From assembly GCF_017431965.1 (NCBI RefSeq), contig NZ_JAFRKB010000053.1:1-50367 (forward strand): a DNA stretch of 50,367 nucleotides, read 5' to 3'. The position numbers and the translations under genes are program-made. Shown here in pieces: positions 8,322 to 15,170 of this stretch. How positions within the stretch are numbered: the stretch's first letter is position 1; the number at the start of each line of letters is the position of its first letter. This stretch comes from Methanobrevibacter sp. GTDB lineage: Archaea; Methanobacteriota; Methanobacteria; Methanobacteriales; Methanobacteriaceae. The notes under the pieces were generated by a model. It did not search any database. It was not told the origin of the DNA and saw only the letters and a list, made by a program, of their open reading frames with translations.

Positions 8322-8620
8322 ATCAATATCTATATTGCAGGAAGTTCCTGCAATACTACCCGTAGATATTGATAACCAAATTAATCTAATAGATTTCATC
8401 TGAAATCCAAATTGAGTTTTAAACTCAAGTCAATATATGGTGATTAAACCTATTTAAATTTAATTGAATTTACAAATCATGGGTGTGTACCTTACGAGTA
8501 AAACTGAACCCAAAGATAATCGGGTAGATTATCGAAAACAACATCTCATTAATAATTGTTTTTCCCATAATTTGAAGGAGGAAAAAACTATAGTGCTACA
8601 TTACATCAATTAACACTAAT
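8322..8620 (+). ncRNA. Candidate structured RNA (multi-hairpin region)
   Basis: About 300 nt without a large gene but dense in complementary segments. (a) ATCAATATCTA (8322-8332) pairs with TAGATATTGAT (8363-8373) and encloses ATTGCAGGAA (8334-8343) / TTCCTGCAAT (8345-8354). (b) TTAATC (8381-8386) with GATTAA (8442-8447) encloses two hairpins, GATTTCA/TGAAATC (8392-8407) and TTGAGTTT/AAACTCAA (8412-8428). (c) AAATCATGGG (8474-8483) pairs with CCCATAATTT (8564-8573) with one mismatch and encloses GATAATC/GATTATC (8515-8533). (d) GGAGG at 8577-8581 is followed by TAGTGCTA/TAACACTA. It does not match RNase P RNA, SRP RNA or a riboswitch I know. Strand is assigned from the GGAGG and is uncertain. 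Confidence 0.45.
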
Positions 8621-8670
8621 GCGAAAAATATAGCTAAATACCATATAAAAGTGATATTTAAAGCCAGAAA

Positions 8671-8692
8671 AATTCTAATTTTTATTAGAATT
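8671..8692 (-). terminator. Hairpin at the stop codon of the 37-codon ORF
   Basis: AATTCTAAT (8671-8679) and ATTAGAATT (8684-8692) form a perfect 9-bp stem with a 4-base loop; on the minus strand the stem ends in a short T-run. The stop codon of the small ORF (8675-8677) lies in the stem, the same arrangement as at the ferritin gene. Confidence 0.45.
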
Positions 8693-8788
8693 GTCACAAT
8701 AGTTTCCCCCAAGATTAATTTGGCAGTTAAGAGATGAATAAACAAAAGATAATTTTGAATTAAACAAAATCGCAATATTACCTATCAT
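8675..8788 (-). CDS. Small 37-aa protein with an extended Shine-Dalgarno sequence
   Basis: The ORF encodes MIGNIAILFNSKLSFVYSSL and on to a C-terminus with two Cys, ending in NSNKN. Its main support is the ribosome binding site AGGAGGTGAT (8792-8801), a ten-base complement of the 3' end of 16S rRNA, spaced normally before the ATG; few genes in this window match it as well. The same bases overlap a small hairpin, CCTTAA/TTAAGG (8799-8812), that could partly hide the site. A hairpin covers its stop codon. It lies between the two 57-bp repeats. No family or function recognised; the protein is not clearly membrane-spanning. Confidence 0.45.
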   Translation of the reverse strand: MIGNIAILFNSKLSFVYSSLNCQINLGGNYCDNSNKN

Positions 8789-8850
8789 GATATCACCTCC
8801 TTAACTTTAAGGGGTTACAGTTTAATTATTCTATCAAATTTTAACTAGAA

Positions 8851-8907
8851 AAAAATAGTTGAAGTGTGAAAATGTGTCTTTGCACACTTCCTAAAAGTTT
8901 AAATCAT
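8851..8907. repeat. 57-bp direct repeat, copy 2, also terminator of the downstream minus-strand gene
   Basis: Identical over 57 bp to 8202-8258. Its right end contains the TGA stop codon (8904-8906) of the minus-strand gene to the right. On that strand the stem GAAGTGTG/CACACTTC is followed by CAACTATTTTT, so this copy is well placed to end that transcript, whereas copy 1 has no adjacent minus-strand gene. Confidence 0.9.
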
Positions 8908-9689
8908 CCGTGAAAGCAAGATTCTTCAATCATATTAAACTCGATATCGTGCTCGTTGCAGTATTCCTCGATGTGACTTGAGATTTCTGCAATGTCCTCT
9001 CTAGAGTATTCATTTTTAAAGTAGTAAACAATCGGATATGCATTTGTACAAACTTCAATTGTCAAAAATTCCTTATTGAAGATACGTACTACCAAAGTAT
9101 TGTATATTTGGATATCCCTTAAAATATCGTTTTGAGCCTTTCCGGGTGAAATTTCATTGCCAATTACCTTAATTTCAGAGTTTTTATAAACCCTTTTTAA
9201 TTGCAATATCTTATCTTCATCAGTTAAAACATCCCTTTCAGGTTCTATTTCACTCAACTTTTCCTTAAATAATCTTGCATTGTGCAATTTCTCCTGAACC
9301 TCCTTAAGCTCTTTTTCAAGGTTTTTTTCATCTTCCAGCAGGGAATTGATGAACGCTTCAGAACCATTGTTGAAGTTTTCATATATCTCAAGCACTTCTC
9401 TCGGTGAGAGAATTGAATTGTTTTTGAAAAATTCTTTAGTATGAGGCTTTACGCGTATGCTCAACGGTTTGAGTTTCTCTTTTCTGGATTTATTGTCAAA
9501 GAATTCATCTGCAAAATCATTGCCCATTTTGTGAAGTGAATTCATTCTTCTTGCAAACATTCTTTCGAATTCTTCACGGGACATATCTTCAGGGAAATTA
9601 AATTCAAATTCCCCCGGAGTGTATGATCCTCCAAATCTTTCATTTCCGAATACAAATTTTCTTGGGTCTTTTTTATTTTCGTTTTCCAT
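8904..9689 (-). CDS. Uncharacterised, possibly DNA-binding coiled-coil protein
   Basis: 261 residues with no signal peptide or membrane segment. The N-terminal 70 residues are rich in Phe, Arg and acidic residues. Residues near 75-110 (LSIRVKPHTKEFFKNN, then LSPREVLEIYENF) resemble a ribbon-helix-helix strand-helix-helix, a weak hint of DNA binding. A coiled coil follows (about 115-150), then an alpha/beta C-terminal domain of about 100 residues. ATG 9689 is preferred over an upstream in-frame start at 9713 because GGTGG lies just before it. Upstream is an array of GTATAC palindromes around the TATA box, which suggests tight, perhaps autogenous, control. Monocistronic, ended by the 57-bp repeat element. 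Function unknown. Confidence 0.6.
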   Translation of the reverse strand: MENENKKDPRKFVFGNERFGGSYTPGEFEFNFPEDMSREEFERMFARRMNSLHKMGNDFADEFFDNKSRKEKLKPLSIRVKPHTKEFFKNNSILSPREVLEIYENFNNGSEAFINSLLEDEKNLEKELKEVQEKLHNARLFKEKLSEIEPERDVLTDEDKILQLKRVYKNSEIKVIGNEISPGKAQNDILRDIQIYNTLVVRIFNKEFLTIEVCTNAYPIVYYFKNEYSREDIAEISSHIEEYCNEHDIEFNMIEESCFHG

Positions 9690-9705
9690 ATTACCACCAC
9701 AAACC

Positions 9706-9787
9706 GTATACAAATTTTATTTTTGTATACATTATAATATTGCATAGAGGTAGTATATAAATGTATTCATTTTTAAAAAATGTATAC
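9706..9787 (-). promoter_or_regulatory. Phased GTATAC operator array around the promoter
   Basis: GTATAC occurs at 9706-9711, 9725-9730 and 9782-9787, and GTATTC (one mismatch) at 9763-9768. Start-to-start distances are 19, 38 and 19 bp, all multiples of 19. The minus-strand TATA box TTATATA lies at about 9754-9760 between these sites, and the expected transcription start falls near the 9725 site. A protein bound to such sites would block the promoter. Read directly from sequence; the regulator is not identified. Confidence 0.6.
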
Positions 9788-9816
9788 TTTAAAAAAATTT
9801 AAAAAAAATAGGCGAA

Positions 9817-10449
9817 TCATTTGCTTAATTCAGCCCCAATTTCAAAAGCCTTTTCAATGTCTTTTGGATACTGGAGAACCAGTTGCTTTTCCTTAAGTTC
9901 CTGTGAAAAACCACCCATATTGTATTTGGAGTAGTCATGAACCTGCAAAGTATCGCAAACAGGATATGAAACAACTTCACCATTCAAATAAGAAAATAAG
10001 AACTCGACACTGGACAGGCTTTCCTTCATTGACTGCTCGTAAAAATCCCTAGGAGCATTCATGGTATAGAAAATCCCGACATTTACTTTGCCCCTGAAGT
10101 AGCTGGATCCGTCATCATATGACATGATGCAGAATATCAGCCTCTCAAGCAATGCCCTGAAATCACTGGTCGGCTCTCCAAAATAAATCGGCGAACCAAT
10201 CAGGAGCGTATTCGCTTCAAATATCTTTTCAATCACCTCAGACAAGTCATCCCTCAAATAACACTTGCCTTTGGTCTTATCCTTTTGTTTGCATATAAGA
10301 CAACTTCTGCATCCCTTAAAAACAAGGTCAGATAAATTAAAAAATTCTGTCTCTGCACCAACAGACTCGGCGCCCTTTTGGGCGGCCTGCATAACTTCAG
10401 CAGTATTCCATTTTTTCCTTGGACTAGCATTGATTACTATTGTTTTCAT
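9817..10449 (-). CDS. NADPH-dependent FMN reductase / iron-sulfur flavoprotein family
   Basis: The 210-residue protein has a flavodoxin-like fold: MKTIVINASPRKKWNTAEVM holds the phosphate-binding loop for FMN, and GSPIYFGEPTSDFRALLERL is the second conserved block. Between them is the cysteine cluster CRSCLICK...GKC (near residues 47-63), the compact C-x2-C-x2-C-xn-C motif that in Isf-type proteins holds a 4Fe-4S cluster. Isf proteins of methanogens reduce O2, peroxide or quinones with electrons from ferredoxin. AGGTG precedes the ATG. It is divergent from the DAACS symporter, with a palindrome between them. Confidence 0.82.
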   Translation of the reverse strand: MKTIVINASPRKKWNTAEVMQAAQKGAESVGAETEFFNLSDLVFKGCRSCLICKQKDKTKGKCYLRDDLSEVIEKIFEANTLLIGSPIYFGEPTSDFRALLERLIFCIMSYDDGSSYFRGKVNVGIFYTMNAPRDFYEQSMKESLSSVEFLFSYLNGEVVSYPVCDTLQVHDYSKYNMGGFSQELKEKQLVLQYPKDIEKAFEIGAELSK

Positions 10450-10508
10450 ATGAACACCTGATTAAAAGATAATCTATTTAACAACATTAGTAAATTTTTT
10501 GATTAAAC

Positions 10509-10528
10509 GATTTGGATTATTCCAAATC
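10509..10528. promoter_or_regulatory. Palindrome between divergent genes (candidate operator)
   Basis: GATTTGGA (10509-10516) and TCCAAATC (10521-10528) form a perfect inverted repeat with a 4-bp spacer, about 60 bp upstream of the Fe-S flavoprotein start and about 75 bp upstream of the symporter start. The position suits a repressor or activator of one or both genes. No T-run follows on either strand, so a terminator is unlikely. Confidence 0.45.
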
Positions 10529-10603
10529 ACATCATTCATTTCAGTTAAAAATTTATTACACATATTAAATATATAATAGTATATAAAAAGAAGGTGTGGG
10601 AAA

Positions 10604-11899
10604 ATGATTGAAAGACTGAAAAAAATCAGCCTTGGAAACTGGATGTTAATCGGAATGATTCTGGGTTTCATTGTAGGGCTAATATTAAATTTTTTTGTTA
10701 CAAATCCATTCATTAAAGACATTATCCTCGTAAATAATGTTTTCTATTTGGGAGGTAACGGATTTATTAAACTAATGAAGATGTTAGTTGTGCCTCTTGT
10801 TTTCTTTTCAATAGTTGTTGGAGTAGCATCCATTTCAGATATAAGAAAAATCGGTTCAATTGGTGGGCGAACAATAGGGATATACCTCATAACAACCGCA
10901 TTGGCAGTTACCATTGCGCTTATAATAGCAAGCGTAATTCAGCCTGGTGACGGATTGAATATGGTCGGAATCGTAAAGGCCAATGTATCATCAAATGTTA
11001 CAGCGACAGACACCATATTGAACATGATTCCGGACAATCCTTTCAGCTCTCTTGCTAACGGAGACATGCTGCCCGTTATTATATTCGGATTATTGGTGGG
11101 CATAATATTAGCAACCTTGAAAGAGGAAACAAACGTTATTAATGAATTCTTCAGCCAGGGAAATACCGTTATGATGGAAATGACCCGCATCGTGATGAAG
11201 TTTGCGCCGATTGGAATTTTCTGTTTAATGGCAAAAACTTTCGCATCATTGGGATTTGCCGGCTTAATACCTTTGGCAAAATATATTGGTTGTGTTCTTT
11301 TAGGTCTTGCAATACAGGCATTTATTGTATATCCATCACTTCTTGTTGTTTTTACAAGGCTGAATCCAATAAAGTTCTTTAAGAAGTTCATTTCCGTAAT
11401 GTTTTTTGCATTTTCATCTTCAACATCAAATGCAACAATTCCATTGAACCTGGAAAAACTTTCAGAACTTGGCGTTTCACGTGAAATATCCTCATTCACC
11501 ATTCCACTAGGTGCTACCATCAACATGGATGGAACAGCAATCATGCAAGGTTGTGCAGTTATGTTTGCGGCCCAGGCATATGGTATGGATTTGGGAATGG
11601 TTGGCCTTCTTACAGTAATCTTCACAGCAGTAATGGCTTCAATCGGAACTGCAGGTGTGCCTTCAGTAGGATTGATCACATTGAATATGGTATTCAATTC
11701 CGTTGGCCTGCCAGTAGATGCAATCGGCATAATCATGGGAATTGACCATATTTTAGACATGTTTAGAACTGCGGTAAATGTAACAGGTGATGCAATATGT
11801 ACAATAATTGTTTCATTTAAAAACAAAGCCATAGACCTGGACATATTTAACGGTGCAAAGGCACCTTCAGAAACATGGGATGATATAACAGAATTTTAA
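10604..11899 (+). CDS. DAACS family dicarboxylate/amino acid:cation symporter
   Basis: The 431-residue membrane protein has the signatures of the glutamate/dicarboxylate symporter family: the serine-rich loop SSSTSNATIPLN near residue 270, TINMDGTAIMQG near 305, GTAGVPSVGLITL near 350, and DHILDMFRTAVNVTGDA near 385, whose Asp and Arg contact acidic substrates. Length and eight or so transmembrane segments with two re-entrant loops fit GltP/SstT-type carriers. It probably imports an acidic or small neutral amino acid, or a dicarboxylate, with Na+ or H+; which one is not decidable by eye. GGTGTGG precedes the ATG and a TATA-like region lies near 10567. It converges on serS with a shared hairpin. 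Confidence 0.9.
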   Translation: MIERLKKISLGNWMLIGMILGFIVGLILNFFVTNPFIKDIILVNNVFYLGGNGFIKLMKMLVVPLVFFSIVVGVASISDIRKIGSIGGRTIGIYLITTALAVTIALIIASVIQPGDGLNMVGIVKANVSSNVTATDTILNMIPDNPFSSLANGDMLPVIIFGLLVGIILATLKEETNVINEFFSQGNTVMMEMTRIVMKFAPIGIFCLMAKTFASLGFAGLIPLAKYIGCVLLGLAIQAFIVYPSLLVVFTRLNPIKFFKKFISVMFFAFSSSTSNATIPLNLEKLSELGVSREISSFTIPLGATINMDGTAIMQGCAVMFAAQAYGMDLGMVGLLTVIFTAVMASIGTAGVPSVGLITLNMVFNSVGLPVDAIGIIMGIDHILDMFRTAVNVTGDAICTIIVSFKNKAIDLDIFNGAKAPSETWDDITEF

Positions 11900-11923
11900 C
11901 ATCCCTTTTTATTTTTTAAAATT

Positions 11924-11963
11924 AAAAATAGTTAAAGTGTGTAAAACACACTTAAAATTTAAA
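11924..11963. terminator. Bidirectional terminator related to the 57-bp repeat
   Basis: AAGTGTGT (11935-11942) and ACACACTT (11946-11953) form a perfect 8-bp stem with an AAA loop, between the convergent symporter and serS genes. The left flank AAAAATAGTTA and the right flank AAAATTTAAA match the 57-bp repeats at 8202 and 8851 in order and content, so this is a third, diverged member of the same element family. On the minus strand the stem is followed by TAACTATTTTT. Confidence 0.65.
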
Positions 11964-11968
11964 GATAT

Positions 11969-13246
11969 TTATTCTTTAGCTTCAATGACTGTTTTTCCAT
12001 TCATGTAAGGGACTAACACTTCAGGAACTTTAATGCTGCCATCTTCCTGCTGATAATTCTCCAAAATACAGCAAATGGTTCTCTCAGTAGCAATGGCTGT
12101 ACTGTTTAGAGTGTGCAAAATTTGAGCATCTCCTGAGCCAGCCCTACCAACACGGGTCTTTGTCTTACGGGCCTGATAATCCTTACAGTTAGTACATGAA
12201 ACCAATTCTCTGAAAGCTTTAGAGCCAGGGAACCACGCTTCCAAATCGTATTTGATAGCCGCATTATCATTTAAAGCGGATGATACGATAGCTATAATCT
12301 GATATGGAAGACCTAATTTCTGATATATTCTCTCGGTAACTTCCATCAAATGGTCATGTTGGTTTCTTGAGTCTTCAGGGGTTGAGTAAATAAACTGTTC
12401 GATTTTTTCAAATTGATGGACTCTGAATATTCCAAGAGTATCCTTACCGTGAGAACCCGCTTCCTTTCTAAAACAGGTTGAAAGCGCACAGTATCTTAAA
12501 GGCAACTCATCAGGTGAAATGATTTCATCCCTGTGAAGTGCAGCCAGGGTCTGCTCAGCAGTAGCAATCAGATACATGTCTTCATTTTCCACTTTGTATA
12601 AGGTTTCATAAAATTCGCCCAATTCAGAAGTTTCAGCCGCAACTTCCCCTTTTACAAAAAATGGGGTTTGCATCGGAATGTATCCTTCGCTTTCAAGTTC
12701 CTCTAATGCGAATTGGATTAATGCCAAATTCAAGTGTAGGATATCTCTTTTCAAGTAGTAAAAACGTGCCCCTGCTATGCTTGCTGCAGTTTCAAGGTCT
12801 GCTCCATCGATTTTTTTAATCAAATCCACATGATTTAAAAGTTCAAAATCATGTTCTGGAATCTCACCGTAGGTTCTTACCACTACATTGTCATCTTCAG
12901 TATCGGATATAGGCACATCCTCATCGATGATATTTCCAACCTTGTATCTGAAATCCTCTCTGAGTTTTAAGTAATAATCATTATTTGCTCTTAATTCTTT
13001 AATATCTTCAGCAACTTGTTTGGATTTGGCTATTACCTCTTCCAAATTACCTTCTTCTTTTGCTTTTTTAAATGATTTTGATAATTTGTTTTTTTCAGAT
13101 CTAAGTGCATTTAATTTTTTTTCACCTTCTCTCCATAAGGTGTCATATTCTATTACTTTTTCAACATTTTCAGTATCTCTGAACCTTTTCTTTTCAGAGT
13201 CAATGATTATTTCCGGATTTTCTCTGAATAATTTTATATCTAACAA
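11969..13246 (-). CDS. serS: Seryl-tRNA synthetase (bacterial-type class II)
   Basis: The 425-residue enzyme charges tRNA-Ser with serine. It has the N-terminal two-helix coiled-coil arm (about residues 25-105), then the class II core: motif 2 FRKEAGSHGKDTLGIFRVHQ near 270 and the serine/ATP site with LHTLNSTAIATER near 385. It is the ordinary SerRS type, not the rare zinc-dependent methanogen SerRS. The start is an unusual TTG at 13246: AGGGGA lies 7 bases before it and translation from there gives the expected LLDIKLFRENP. An in-frame start at 13273 would add nine residues and lacks a ribosome binding site. Monocistronic. Confidence 0.95.
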   Translation of the reverse strand: MLDIKLFRENPEIIIDSEKKRFRDTENVEKVIEYDTLWREGEKKLNALRSEKNKLSKSFKKAKEEGNLEEVIAKSKQVAEDIKELRANNDYYLKLREDFRYKVGNIIDEDVPISDTEDDNVVVRTYGEIPEHDFELLNHVDLIKKIDGADLETAASIAGARFYYLKRDILHLNLALIQFALEELESEGYIPMQTPFFVKGEVAAETSELGEFYETLYKVENEDMYLIATAEQTLAALHRDEIISPDELPLRYCALSTCFRKEAGSHGKDTLGIFRVHQFEKIEQFIYSTPEDSRNQHDHLMEVTERIYQKLGLPYQIIAIVSSALNDNAAIKYDLEAWFPGSKAFRELVSCTNCKDYQARKTKTRVGRAGSGDAQILHTLNSTAIATERTICCILENYQQEDGSIKVPEVLVPYMNGKTVIEAKE

Positions 13247-13408
13247 TTTTTGTCCCCTAAAATATTTATACAATTTATAATTATTGATTTCCTGTTTTTT
13301 AAAGTTAATGTTTTAAAGTGCATTTTTAAGATAAGAAAATAGGAAAAATAATATGTCATATGAAACAAAAATTAAAATGTAAATCTGATTATTTTAGGAG
13401 AGATACAT

Positions 13409-13738
13409 ATGGAAATTAAATACAACCAGAGGTCATTTACATACCCAAGTCTTATAAAAGGTTTAATTCACGAAGTTACCAAAAAGGATTTTGACTACTT
13501 CCAGATAATATACGATGAAAACAATTATGGCGATTTCCACAAGGAAGAAGATACCTTAATCGAGTTTAGGGAAGACCACATTAAGGAAACTTGCGAAAAC
13601 GGCGATGTCATCTACTGGAACTATTCTAACATCTGCAAGATTGCAGTATTTAAAAATGAAGAATCCAAAGAAAACAAAGCTACCTTGGATGAATTCGATG
13701 ACGACGACTTGTGGACCGGCAATAGAATACAGTTCTAA
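13409..13738 (+). CDS. Conserved-looking hypothetical protein (109 aa)
   Basis: A soluble, acidic protein starting MEIKYNQRSFTYPSLIKGLI, with no signal peptide, membrane segment or metal-binding motif. The middle part alternates short predicted strands (FDYFQIIYDE, DTLIEFRED, VIYWNYSNICKIAVF) and the last 25 residues are a charged, Asp-rich tail. GGAG precedes the ATG, supporting a real gene. It stands alone, divergent from serS. No family recognised. Confidence 0.65.
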   Translation: MEIKYNQRSFTYPSLIKGLIHEVTKKDFDYFQIIYDENNYGDFHKEEDTLIEFREDHIKETCENGDVIYWNYSNICKIAVFKNEESKENKATLDEFDDDDLWTGNRIQF

Positions 13739-13974
13739 AATGTCCGTTCATCTTATTTAAAAAGAGGAATGAAATCAAACCATTTTCTTAATGGCAACAT
13801 GATTTCAGCTGAAACTAGATAAACCCACTGAAGATATCAATCCGATTTTTATTACATTGGGTTTAAAAAATGGAATTTAATGAGGTAACATTAAGTTGGC
13901 CTCATTCAACCTCAAATTCCAGATACCTCATAAAAAGTAAAAATTTTAAGGACTAATTTTTTAAAAAAGAAAGA

Positions 13975-14325
13975 TTACAGCAATTTTTCTTCCCATTCCT
14001 TAACCTTAAAACCAACCAAAACCGTATCTTCATCTACTAAAATCGGCCTTTTTACAAGCATTCCGTCTGTGGCCAAAAGATCCAATTGCTCATCATCAGA
14101 CATCTCCGGCAATTTATCTTTCAGCTTCAATTCCCTGTATTTCATGCCACTTGTGTTAAAAAACCTTTTAAGCGGAAGGCCAGATATTTCCCACCATTCA
14201 CGCAATTCTTCAGAAGTAGGGTTATCATCAATGATATGTCTTGATTCATATTCAAAGTCGTGTTCGTCTAACCAGTTTTTAGCTTTTCTGCAAGTTGAGC
14301 ATTTAGGATAATTTACAAATAACAT
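13975..14325 (-). CDS. ArsC/Spx-family thioredoxin-fold protein
   Basis: The 116-residue protein starts MLFVNYPKCSTCRKAKNWLD with a CxxC at residues 9-12, the active site of the ArsC/YffB/Spx family. RFFNTSGMKYRELKL and LVKRPILVDEDTVLVGFK are the other two family blocks, including the Arg that contacts the substrate in arsenate reductases. There is no neighbouring arsenic gene, and in methanogens this family is common without known function, so a YffB-like thiol role is as likely as arsenate reduction. Spx-type transcription control is unlikely in archaea. Single gene. Confidence 0.85.
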   Translation of the reverse strand: MLFVNYPKCSTCRKAKNWLDEHDFEYESRHIIDDNPTSEELREWWEISGLPLKRFFNTSGMKYRELKLKDKLPEMSDDEQLDLLATDGMLVKRPILVDEDTVLVGFKVKEWEEKLL

Positions 14326-14460
14326 AATAATAGATTGATTTTCAAATTAAATAATACTTACCAATTCATAAACTGAGTGTTATTTTCATGTCCTCCACGG
14401 TGATGCTTGCTAATGCTATTATTCACTGAACTGATGCAAGCAGGCATTTTATAGGGAAAA

Positions 14461-15105
14461 TTAAAAATAGTCAAGTATCTGAGAAAAATCGTCAATGGCA
14501 TCTAAAATATAATCGTTTTCCCAATCTGTTTTAACTCCATAACCCCATTTGACAATGACACAGTCGATTCCGATATTTTTGGCCGTTTCAATATCAGTTA
14601 TGGAATCTCCAATATAGATTACATCATCTAAACTGACATTTGCATTTTTTATAATTTTATTTGCACCATAAGGATCCGGTTTTGAAGGAAAACCTAGATT
14701 ATGGCCTTCAATCTGGAAAAAATCAATGTCGCTGAAAAACTTATCGACGAAATGATTGATGGAATAGGTAAATCTATTTGAATTGATAGCTATCAATACA
14801 TTTTTTTCCTGCAATTCCCTTAAAAGATTATGGGATTTAGGAAATGGAACAGACAACGGTTTTTCTGATGAATCATAAAAATCCAAATAAGTTTTTTTAA
14901 TAATTTCCATATTTTCAGGAGTATTTTTGTCCTTTAAAACTAGAGAAACTATATCATCAATGTTTCCACCCAAATAACCAATATATTCATCACGGGTCAA
15001 TGTGGGAAGATTATAAATAGTAAGTGCCTTGTTAAAGCACACTACAACATCATCAACGGAATCGAATAATGTTCCGTCAAAGTCAAAAATGCAAAGCTTT
15101 TTCAT
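14461..15105 (-). CDS. HAD-superfamily phosphatase (phosphoglycolate phosphatase-like)
   Basis: The 214-residue protein has all four HAD motifs: FDFDGTLFDS at residues 7-16 (nucleophile Asp and acid-base Asp), INSNR near 109, FPSKPDPYG (the Lys) near 144, and YIGDSITDIETAK near 167. The helical cap between motifs I and II is the type found in Gph/PpaX phosphatases, which act on phosphoglycolate, pyrophosphate or small sugar phosphates. The start ATG has no Shine-Dalgarno sequence; TATA-like sequence 30-40 bp upstream fits a leaderless transcript. Exact substrate unknown. Confidence 0.88.
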   Translation of the reverse strand: MKKLCIFDFDGTLFDSVDDVVVCFNKALTIYNLPTLTRDEYIGYLGGNIDDIVSLVLKDKNTPENMEIIKKTYLDFYDSSEKPLSVPFPKSHNLLRELQEKNVLIAINSNRFTYSINHFVDKFFSDIDFFQIEGHNLGFPSKPDPYGANKIIKNANVSLDDVIYIGDSITDIETAKNIGIDCVIVKWGYGVKTDWENDYILDAIDDFSQILDYF

Positions 15106-15170
15106 GGTTTAATATTTATTTTTAAATATATAATAATATACCATCACAATAGGACGAAATTGTTATAAAA

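Noticed and set aside
8322..8620. RNase P RNA or SRP RNA
   Set aside because: The size is near that of RNase P RNA, but I could not find its conserved core segments, nor the conserved SRP helix 8 loop.
8202..8907. CRISPR array
   Set aside because: Only two repeat copies, 57 bp long and 592 bp apart, with no regular spacers and no cas genes.
10939..11844. 301-codon open frame on the minus strand inside the DAACS symporter gene
   Set aside because: It is fully antisense to a gene with complete family motifs, has no recognisable domain, and its composition mirrors the codons of the opposite strand.
13739..13974. Possible 17-codon frame at about 13769 and scattered GAGG/CCTC repeats
   Set aside because: Too short, no good stem, and no supporting promoter or terminator.
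13975..14325. Spx transcription regulator or arsenic resistance gene
   Set aside because: The CxxC and Arg motifs fit the wider ArsC/YffB family; there is no ars neighbourhood and archaeal RNA polymerase lacks the bacterial Spx context.
14326..14460. Possible small gene between the ArsC-like and HAD genes
   Set aside because: No frame with a ribosome binding site and no convincing inverted repeat.
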